From positions 744,001 to 808,000 of the forward strand of contig LODT01000004.1 of NCBI GenBank assembly GCA_001606155.1: a stretch of 64,000 nucleotides of DNA, written 5' to 3'. The notes below the pieces were generated by a model that saw nothing but the letters and a program-made list of their open reading frames with translations, was not told where the DNA came from and did not search any database. Origin of the DNA: Tieghemostelium lacteum. Its lineage: Eukaryota; Evosea; Eumycetozoa; Dictyosteliales; Raperosteliaceae. The position numbers and the translations under genes are program-made. Of this stretch, positions 56,801-64,000 are shown in pieces. The stretch's first letter is position 1; every line of letters starts with the position of its first letter.

Positions 56801-57799
56801 ACCATTTTATCACTCAATGACAAGTTAAATCTTCACCAAAGACAATTAACAATCAATGATAACCTATCTGCGAATATATTGTTAGCTGAAGATAATATCG
56901 TCAACCAAAGATTGGCTGTTAGACTCTTGGAGAAATTTGGTCACAGAGTTACATTAGCAGAGAATGGTATTCAAGCTGTTGCTGCTTTTGAACTCAAATC
57001 ATTTGACTTGATTCTTATGGATGTTCAAATGCCACATATGGGTGGTTTTGAAGCTACTTCAACAATCAGACAGAAGGAAAAGATATCAGGTGCCAAACCA
57101 ACACCAATCGTTGCAATGACTGCACATGCACTTGAGAGAGATAAAGAAAAATGTATTCAAGCTGGAATGGATGATTACCTAAGTAAACCAATTAATCCAG
57201 ATCAATTGAAATCTATAATTGAAAAGTATCTCATTCATCTTCAACCTCAACAAGACTTAAATACCACTGCAACTAGTGATATAAATGATAGTTCTCAAGA
57301 TCTCACACTTCATGACAGAAATAGAATCAATCCTAACAATAACAATCAAATTTCTCGAGACCAAAACAACCAAAATCTATCAACCAGTCCAGTTTCATCA
57401 CATTTTCAAATACAAATAGCCGATAATAGTTACAAAATTCAACCACTTCAAATGTCATCCTTTAAAAACACAGCTAATAACAATAATATGAGATCATCTG
57501 AATCCAACAAAGTTAAAGCCACACAGTTCCTAAAAGAGTACTCTGAAATCTTAGCCTCAATGAGTCGTTCTATCAGTTCACATAACTTTAAACAGTTAAT
57601 ATTAGAGGTTAAAACCATCAAAAAATATCAATCTCTTTTGTCATCTGGTGTAGAAAGATATCTTCGTGAATTGGATACTGTCGCCAGAAATTGTGGCAAT
57701 CTAGACACTTTAGTATCACTAAAGAGAAGATTGGAATCAGAAATCAATAGAATACTACCAGATATCTTAAAACTAGCCAATGCAAAGCAACTTAATTAA
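50819..57799 (+). CDS. Poly-HAMP hybrid histidine kinase, group III (Nik1/Os-1-like), with one frame break
   Basis: Exon 1 is 50819-52291 and exon 2 52360-57799 (intron GTAAGT...AATAG). The first 330 residues are Asn/Ser/Glu-rich. A stack of about 13 HAMP units follows, most about 92 residues, each with [10 protein letters not shown], a Trp-Lys/Arg-Asp-Leu turn, [10 protein letters not shown] and a GDLS core. Then HisKA ([11 protein letters not shown], phospho-His), an intact ATPase domain ([23 protein letters not shown]), a first receiver (LLLDAQL) and a canonical second one ([21 protein letters not shown]). The last 100 residues resemble an Hpt fold without its His. An extra T at 54418 makes a stop between HAMP units; without it the product is 2303 residues. 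Fungal relatives sense osmotic stress as cytosolic proteins without membrane helices, as here. Confidence 0.88.
52292..55640 (+). repeat. Tandem HAMP-encoding repeats, twelve units of 276-282 bp
   Basis: Units restart at about 52360, 52638, 52914, 53196, 53472, 53748, 54024, 54306, 54582, 54858, 55134 and 55410. Some units are nearly identical at the DNA level (the third and seventh share a long segment with the insertion coding QVEGVGVGG), pointing to recent duplication or gene conversion. Such repetition makes assembly and frame errors more likely here. Confidence 0.9.
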
Positions 57800-58038
57800 C
57801 TCTGTCGATAGAATTAAATGTACAATATTATAAATAAATTTAACACGTTAACAAGATGAATTGTTTTGTTAACTTCAAAAAATCAAAACTATTGAATATT
57901 AATTTAAAATACACCTTGAATCAAAAAGAAAATAAAATTGAGAGCTGAATTTTTTTAAAGAAGTTAATAAAAAATTTTGATGAGCAAAAACAATTTTGGT
58001 CAATCTATTTAGAGCCATTGATGATAATATAGTAGAAG

Positions 58039-58694
58039 CTATAGATAATGCAGTTGCCCCAAAGGGTAATAAGCAATTAGTCTTTTGGTAGCAGCTCTTT
58101 TACCCTATTAATCAAATATCGACTAGAATTAATAAATCTATTAGTTTAACATTTACAAATGCAAAAATTTACAATACTTACATAGGGTTTGGCATTAACC
58201 ACAGTATATTCCCCAGCAGGGTATGGAGATTGGACCACATTGTTGCTGATGTTGATGTTGTTGTTAACATTTCTTCTTTTCAAACCCCCTTGACTTAAAT
58301 GTAGATTTGTAGCTACGGTCTCCCATGTGCAACCTGGATCAAAATCTACGTAACCACCATTGCCATTATAGACACGCACTTGACCAATAGGAGGTGGGAC
58401 AACTGGCATTACAATTGGATTTAACCGTACATATATGTAAGATTGCAAACCTCCAGGATGCACTAAATTACCGTCTAACCACATATTGTCTAATGGATTT
58501 AATACTTGCATTGCATCACAATTATTATTATTTACATCATCTATATTGACAGTAAAGTATAAATCAACATGTTGATTTGGAACCCCTAACTGTGGTCTTT
58601 CTCTAATTTTATCAATTAACTGGGAAAAGATCACAACTCCATCTGCATTGACAGAATCAGAGTTTCCGTTGAAATACACTCTATAAAAATTCAT
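58039..58694 (-). CDS. Two-exon gene, 192-residue protein of unknown function
   Basis: Exon 1 is 58694-58182 and exon 2 58104-58039, joined in phase 0 (GTAAGT...TTAATAG). The protein begins MNFYRVYFNGNSDSVNADG. It may hold two related modules: FNGN with FSQLIDKIRERPQLG in the first half, and YNGNGGYVDFDPGCTWETVA in the second, each resembling a ubiquitin-like beta-grasp start, by eye only. The second exon adds a basic end, PYGKRAATKRLIAYYPLGQL. No signal peptide or membrane helix. A truncated tandem copy lies upstream at 58821-58936 with a copied promoter. The family is not recognised. Confidence 0.6.
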
Positions 58695-58820
58695 TTGGAA
58701 TTAATGATATGAAAAAGAAAATAAAAGTTTAAATACAAGTGTGTTTAATAGATTTTTTGTGATTTTCGTTTAATTTATTGATGATGGTCTTTAGGGGTCT
58801 GATTTGCTTCATTGAATATA

Positions 58821-58936
58821 TTAACATATGTTGTGACATCGTTCTCTAATTCTATCAATATATTGGGAAAAAAACATAGCTCCATCTATATTCACAATAT
58901 CAAAATTTCCATTATAACAAACACTATAAAAATTCA
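58821..58936 (-). pseudogene. Truncated tandem copy of the adjacent unknown gene
   Basis: A 38-codon frame, MNFYSVCYNGNFDIVNIDG then FSQYIDRIRER, matches the start of the neighbouring gene (MNFYRVYFNGN..., FSQLIDKIRER) and then diverges to a stop. DNA similarity runs on upstream of the ATG for about 60 bp (AAAAGTTTAAATACAA, TAGATTTTTTATGATTTTCGT), so the promoter was duplicated too. It is a partial duplication that lost its 3' part, probably not functional. Confidence 0.7.
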
Positions 58937-59484
58937 TTTAAGAATAATGAAATGATATGAAACAAAAGTTTAAATACAATAGATTTTTTATGATTTTCGT
59001 AATCAATCAGGTAGTGGGTTGGATTTACTCAAATAAGTGGTCATACAGACCCAGTAAGATATTTAAATTTAATAATTGATGTGCATTTGTTATTGTCACA
59101 ACATATGTTAATATTTTCATAGGAGGGAAAAAAATCCAAAAATTAATTCCTCAAAAACCTTAGGATTTATTTATTTAAATATTAACATCTATTTGGAAAT
59201 TGCTTGTGGCAACCAACAATTGAAATTTGCTCTATGAGATTAAACTATTTAATAAACTATTACCTTTGGGGTTTTTAACTCCTATATGTAAATGAATTAA
59301 ATGTACATATTTAAATATAATCTTTCTAAAGTATATATTTTTAAGAAGAAATAAATTATCCATTTTATCTATCATTAACATAAATAAAAAAACAAAATTA
59401 TCCTATGCTTAGACTAAAATATCAGAAAAGAGAAAATGGATTTTATTTAGATTTTAAAATCTAATTTGTTAATAGTAATTAATT
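58937..59484. other. AT-rich spacer, nothing further recognised
   Basis: About 550 bp. The first 60 bp belong to the duplicated promoter region described with the truncated copy. The rest shows no open frame, RNA gene or repeat. Confidence 0.4.
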
Positions 59485-60061
59485 TTAAACTATTGGTTGA
59501 TAATCATGTTCTGGAGCTCTACTCCTTAAGTTATTACAAATCATGCATGGAATACTGATTAATAATAAAATTATTATAGCAATAGAGTTGAATCCTGTAG
59601 AGCAGTTATCAAAAAGAGATGTATGATGTATTACAACCTCTAAATAAATTAAGGTTGGTAACAAAAGTAAAAATGACAAGCATAAAAAGAAATTTACTCT
59701 ATGTGGGCTCATACAAAAGCAACATTTCTCGAATAAGCTAATCATTAAAGCTGCAGATTGAATAGCTCCAGCTATAGCCAACATTATAAAAATATTTTTA
59801 AAATTATGTCTTAAATAATCATTTGGCAACTACAAAATAGTTAATATGAAATTATTAAAGGGTGGCGATAAATTTACTACTACTTACTTCAGCATTTTTC
59901 CCATTTTCTAATTGAACTGTTCTAAGGTAATAGGTATCTCCTTTACAATCTTGTATAGGTGTAAACATTGCAAAATATGGAGCTGAATAAAAAGCAAATG
60001 AAGTCATTAACATCATTAATATACCTAAGAATTTACAACAATTTGATGTTATCTCTCCCAT
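59485..60061 (-). CDS. Small four-transmembrane protein of unknown function
   Basis: Exons 60061-59888 and 59829-59485 (intron GTAAGT...TTGTAG) join in phase 0 to 172 residues. Four hydrophobic helices lie at about 10-32, 68-88, 96-120 and 130-152. The loop after helix one has DCKGDTYYLRTVQLENGKNAE, and there are Cys clusters at CCK near residue 8 and CCFC in the middle. The layout is tetraspanin- or claudin-like, but the CCG motif of tetraspanins is missing, so neither family is claimed. The C-terminus is short (PEHDYQPIV). Confidence 0.65.
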
Positions 60062-60434
60062 TGTATTATATATTCAAAATTTAAATTGAATAATTAATAT
60101 AAAAATAAATTTATTTGTTTTTAAAATTACATTAAATTAATCAATCATTTAATGAGTAAGATTTTTTGGTGTGAATTCACACAATATTTTTAATGCATTA
60201 AAAATTATTATGTGCTATTTTTGTTTTATTCCCACAGTAACACTCTTTATTATGTTGTGTATAACAAATCATTGATGCTGTTGTATACAAATGGAAACAA
60301 ATATTTCAATTATATTTGTTCTGCAATTGATGTACACAAAAATTTCAAGTGTAAAAACAAAATCTTGATGAAAATTAAATAATTAAATATAATGTTACAA
60401 AAGAATAAAACTTTATAAAAATAATTTATGTACA
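60062..60434. other. AT-rich spacer, nothing recognised
   Basis: About 370 bp between two minus-strand genes. No open frame, repeat or RNA gene seen. Confidence 0.4.
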
Positions 60435-61688
60435 TTATCTATTGTTTTTTTCATTTAAGTCATCTTCAATATAAGAGTATAATTGTTTGGTCTCGTTAAT
60501 ATGGTTTCCAGCAGTTTCTAATATCATTGGCATATTTTGAAACCGAGAATCATTTACTATAAATCTAAAACAACGATTTCCAATACAACCTTTATCAATG
60601 TTCTCATGTCTATCTTTGAGTGACCCCAAATCTGTTTTACTGTCATTCAAATGTATTCCTTTGAGATATTTGAAGCCAACAATTTGATCAAACTGCTCAA
60701 ATACTCTTTGGCATGATGTTTTGGTAGTTAGATCATAACCAGCAGCAAACATATGACAAGTATCTAAACATACACCTACACGATCCTTATTAACAACACC
60801 TTCGATAATATCTCTTATATGTTCAAATTTATGGCCAAGATTTGTTCCTTGTCCAGCTGTACATTCAATTACCAATATAACATCTTTAGTTTTGTTGATT
60901 GCATAGTTAATTGATTCGGAAACCACCTTTAATGATTCACTTTCAGAAATTAAATTCAAATGAGATCCTGGGTGGAAATTATACAGTGGTATTGATAGCT
61001 GTTCGCATATATTTAGTTCGTGGACCAATAGATCTCTGCTTTTTTGTAGTTTATCAGATTCTGGTGAACCTAAATTCAAGAAATAACTTCCATGAGGCAT
61101 TATAAATTTAGTTGAGAAATTATGTTTTTTACATTCCTCTTTGAATCTATTAGCCTCACCATCTTTAAGTTTTTGATGTTTCCATGCTCTTGGTGGGTTG
61201 GTAAAGAATGCAATTGCCTTAAATCCACAATATACAGCTCTACCTATAAGAGTACTTATACCATTTCCCACAGACATATGTGCACCAATCTTTATATTTT
61301 CCAATTTTTGTTCTTTACTAGAGTTAAAATTATTTACAAACTTATCATCCTCTTTTGGGTCTGCTTTAGGTAGAGTTTGTACGGGTTTCTTTGACTTTGA
61401 TTTCTTAGTAGTTCCACTAGAAGGTGAACTCAAAGTACTGCTACCAGATGTAAAAAATTGTGTAATTTTAGTTTGGTTTGAATCTATCTTTAACTTCTTA
61501 TTTGATTCATCTTCCCCACAACTATCACATTCATTTTCATCTAAATCGTCATCTAAACTCAGCCCAATATCCTCTACCTTTCTCTTTGTCGCTACTTTTT
61601 TTGTAGTTGTTGTATAATTTTTATTTGCCATATTTAAATTAGAATGTAAAGATATATAGTTCTTTATAAACCTATTAACTAATATCAT
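60435..61688 (-). CDS. Endonuclease IV-type AP endonuclease with a PIP box
   Basis: A single exon of 417 residues. The C-terminal 285 residues form the endonuclease IV (Nfo/Apn1) TIM barrel: IGAHMSVGNGISTLIGRAV, FFTNPPRAWKHQKL, MPHGSYFLNLGSP, NFHPGSH, VIECTAGQGTNLGHKFEHI, VCLDTCHMFAAGYD, and IHLNDSKTDLGSLKDRHENI, with the His, Glu and Asp ligands of the trinuclear zinc centre. It cuts DNA 5' of abasic sites in base excision repair. The 130-residue N-terminus is basic with KKVATKRK (nuclear signal-like) and, near residue 75, QTKITQFF, a PCNA-interaction box. The first 20 residues before an inner Met look mitochondrial-like, so dual targeting from two starts is possible. Confidence 0.9.
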   Translation of the reverse strand: MILVNRFIKNYISLHSNLNMANKNYTTTTKKVATKRKVEDIGLSLDDDLDENECDSCGEDESNKKLKIDSNQTKITQFFTSGSSTLSSPSSGTTKKSKSKKPVQTLPKADPKEDDKFVNNFNSSKEQKLENIKIGAHMSVGNGISTLIGRAVYCGFKAIAFFTNPPRAWKHQKLKDGEANRFKEECKKHNFSTKFIMPHGSYFLNLGSPESDKLQKSRDLLVHELNICEQLSIPLYNFHPGSHLNLISESESLKVVSESINYAINKTKDVILVIECTAGQGTNLGHKFEHIRDIIEGVVNKDRVGVCLDTCHMFAAGYDLTTKTSCQRVFEQFDQIVGFKYLKGIHLNDSKTDLGSLKDRHENIDKGCIGNRCFRFIVNDSRFQNMPMILETAGNHINETKQLYSYIEDDLNEKNNR

Positions 61689-61806
61689 TTACTTGTATTA
61701 GTTGTGTTTCAAGATAATTAATTAATTGAAAAAAAAAAAAAAAAAAGTATTTCTAGGAAAATGGCGGTTTGATAATAAAAGTAATAATAAATGATATTTG
61801 ATTCTT

Positions 61807-63446
61807 TTATTGACCAAGTAAAGGTTTGTTTTCATCATCTTTTGATGATTGTAGTGATTTTGGAGTTGGAAGAATCCAAGCTACTATAGCACCAAGTAGT
61901 GAGAAAATACCACCATAGGCTATAGCCCAAGCAACATCTTCATTCTTCCAAGATTCAATTCTACCAGCAGTGAAAATGGATATGGTTTGGGAGACTACAG
62001 CAGAACTATTCAAAACGCCCATATATAAACCAGCATCCTTTTTATCAATAACCTCTATAGCCAATGCATAGGGTATCGAATTGAAGCATGTGAAATTGAA
62101 ACCAATGAAACCATTCAACATTATAGCTAACCATGGTTGTGGACGATCAAATACCAGTAATAGAATAAAGGATACACCTGCAATAGCTTGAGTTATTGAA
62201 TATACAAATCTGGCACCCAACAAGTGAATGAGTTTAGGTGAGAAGAAAGAGAAGAGAAATGATACGGCTGAGAATGCTGCAATTGCATAGAAACCATATT
62301 TGATGCCTGCAACTTGGTCGTTAGGTTCTACATTAGTTGCAAAGTAGGTTGTTGTAGATACCATGTTTGGTGAATACCCAAACCATGAAATAAAAAATAC
62401 AATAGAGATCAAACCTAGATCTCTAGGCATGGTTTTAAATGCGTATCCAATCTTTGTGAATACCTGAATTGGTGAGGTTACTGATGGGTGGTCTGCTGGT
62501 AATTGTTTTTCTTTTCCAGCAATTAAAGTTGGCAATACAGAAGCACCTACAAAAGCAGCTGCAATTACAAATAGATTTCTATATGGATTGGCAAGTGTAG
62601 CTAATTGTGCACCTAATACACAAGCAATTACAGATGCCAAACCCATAGTATTGACAGCCATACTGTTTCCAAAATGTTGTTTATCACTCTCGACAATATC
62701 GGAAATCAGTGATCTGGTAGGTCCCATAATAACATTTACTGCAAAATTTATAATCCAAAATCCAGTTACAGCAACTGCAATACCTGCTTTATGATCACTT
62801 GCATATAATCCATCATCATTATCACCCATTAACTCACCCAATTCTGGTGAGAATGCAATCAAAAGTAATGAAACAATTGCCATAATTGCACCTGTTAATA
62901 TAAATGGTCTTCTTCTACCAAAACTAGATTTACAAGCATCTGAATAAACACCAACAATTGGTTGAATTATAAATCCTGCAATTGGGCCTGCAGTACTCTG
63001 AATAAATGTAACTGTAGATGGTGACATTTTAAATTTGTTTACAAATAATGGTGTACCTAATGCATATTGAGTTGAATCTAAACATATTCATAATTAAATT
63101 AATATTAATCCATCTTTCAAAAAACAATGCACAAATCAAAAAATAAATATCTAATTTTTTTTTTTTTTTTGGAAATTGAAAGATGTTTCCCTATGAATCC
63201 CGAAAGAATTACATTCTATTGCTTTTAGATTGATTTCTTAATTTGTTTTGACAATTGAGTTATTCAAAAGAGGTACTTACAAACAAATTGTACACCAGCT
63301 AAAGAACAACATACACAAAACAACCAAAATATAAATTTAACCATTTGTGATGTGGATTCAAATTGTTTCTTTGGTTGTGATGCACCACTATCCTCTATTA
63401 CAATATTTTTATAACCATCTTTATCACTATTATTAATCTCCATCAT
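61807..63446 (-). CDS. Sucrose/proton symporter-type MFS transporter (SLC45/SUT-like)
   Basis: Exons 63446-63281 and 63077-61807 (GTAAGT...GTTTAG) join in phase to 478 residues with about 12 membrane helices. Exon 1 ends SLAGVQFV and exon 2 resumes YSTQYALGTPLFV, the AGVQFGWALQ-like start of plant sucrose carriers and SLC45. SDACKSSFGRRRPFILTGA (about residues 95-115) is the conserved loop 2-3 motif, including the GRRRPF signature. NVIMGPTRSLISDIV is another family mark. These carriers move sucrose or related sugars with protons; dictyostelid substrates are unknown. The N-terminal 30 residues are polar and cytosolic. The end, DENKPLLGQ, is short. Confidence 0.9.
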
Positions 63447-63901
63447 TTACTTTATGAATAAATCTCTAAGATATACAAAGAGAGGTATAAAAAAAGGGTT
63501 TGATTAGTCAAAAAACAATAATTAAAAAAAAAAAAAAAAAATCGATTTTCCCAGTGTAGGGGATTGGTTTTAGATAAATAAAATTAGATGGTATTGAAAT
63601 ATTATATTTATTTATTATTTTAATAAATTATATCATTTTTTTTATTTATATAAAAGGTATTCTTTTTTAGGTAATAAAAAAGATGACCTAAAGAAAAGTT
63701 TGAATTTAAGTTATGGTTTAACTAAACTGTGATTAAAATACATTGTACATTTATATATAATATTCTTGTAGTTTATTAGTTTTTTTCTGGTTTAGATGTC
63801 GAATTAAAATCAAAGAATAAAAAAAAATTAAAATCTAAAAATAAAATATCTTCAAGTGAAAAATAAATTCACAATTGTTTATTATAAAGATATCAAAAAA
63901 A
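63447..63901 (+). other. Spacer with two possible exons of a Lys-rich gene
   Basis: Plus-strand segments at about 63671-63720 (NKKDDLKKSLNLSY, after a TTTTTTAG acceptor) and 63796-63866 (DVELKSKNKKKLKSK to a TAA) join in phase across GTTTAA...GGTTTAG. No first exon with an ATG is evident, so this is a possible gene end only. The remainder is AT-rich. Confidence 0.25.
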
Positions 63902-64000
63902 ATGAACACAAAGTATATTTTGTTTATATGTTTTCTTTTTATATTTATAAATTTAAATAATGGTGTGTATTTTTAAACTATGAGTTTTGTGAAGGGTAGT
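63902..64000 (+). CDS. First exon of a secreted or membrane protein, cut by the window edge
   Basis: ATG at 63902 opens MNTKYILFICFLFIFINLNN, a clear signal peptide, and is followed by a donor (G then GTGTGT) at about 63963-63968. The rest of the gene lies beyond the window. An exon carrying just the signal peptide also begins the EGF/IPT gene at 6921, so the pattern is plausible. No family can be named. Confidence 0.5.

Noticed and set aside
58000-58082. Plus-strand reading LFRAIDDNIVEAIDNAVAPKG that looked like a gene fragment
   Set aside because: It is antisense to the properly spliced second exon of the minus-strand gene at 58039-58694.
1-64000. Search for tRNA genes, CRISPR arrays and rRNA
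   Set aside because: No T-loop/acceptor combinations, spaced repeat arrays or rRNA-like sequence were found by eye; CRISPR is not expected in a eukaryote.

Overview
The window is nuclear DNA from a dictyostelid social amoeba. The evidence is very AT-rich spacers with long A and T runs, short introns opening GTAAGT or GTATGT, Asn/Gln/Ser-rich proteins, and families typical of this group: a ComC-like EGF/IPT adhesion protein, ELMO, an ABCA transporter, an F-box/RNI-like protein and a giant poly-HAMP hybrid histidine kinase. Coding regions are less AT-extreme and have fewer long homopolymers than Dictyostelium discoideum, so another dictyostelid is likely; the species is not named.

Layout. 1-3.8 kb: the 5' end of a minus-strand gene, two diverged direct repeats and two small, newly modelled spliced genes. 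3.8-12.5 kb: a block on the minus strand with the EGF/IPT membrane protein, an RP9-like splicing factor, ribosomal protein SA (uS2), an ATG13 homologue assembled here from four exons, and a short-chain dehydrogenase. 12.5-14.7 kb: an accessory pocket with a near-perfect 39-bp hairpin, a decayed coding relic and the 3' part of a TRE-like non-LTR element. 14.7-31.9 kb: an unknown two-exon gene, a class I histone deacetylase, a Rap/Ras-like GTPase with unusual catalytic residues, a stomatin/SPFH protein, an ABCA transporter, an F-box/LRR-like protein with an acidic tail, a Hook-domain coiled coil and a DUSP-Ubl protein. 32-45 kb: a C9orf72 homologue, ORC2, a TAF1A-like Pol I factor (divergent from ORC2), a UBXN7 homologue, mitochondrial Hsp78/ClpB and an ELMO protein. 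45-64 kb: mitochondrial bL33, a villin-headpiece protein, a seven-TM protein, SmD1, the poly-HAMP kinase, a small unknown gene with a truncated tandem copy, a four-TM protein, an endonuclease IV with a PIP box, a sucrose-type transporter and the signal-peptide exon of a secreted protein.

How the genes relate. Most are single-copy housekeeping genes with no operon logic. Recurrent themes are autophagy and membrane traffic (ATG13, C9orf72, Hook), RNA processing and ribosome supply (RP9, SmD1, SA, TAF1A), DNA replication and repair (ORC2, endonuclease IV) and signalling (histidine kinase, GTPase, ELMO). Many proteins become complete only when short terminal exons are added; those exons were traced by hand from splice sites and reading phase and are given per gene. 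Two genes, the histidine kinase and ORC2, contain a single-base frame break that is more likely a sequence error than real decay.
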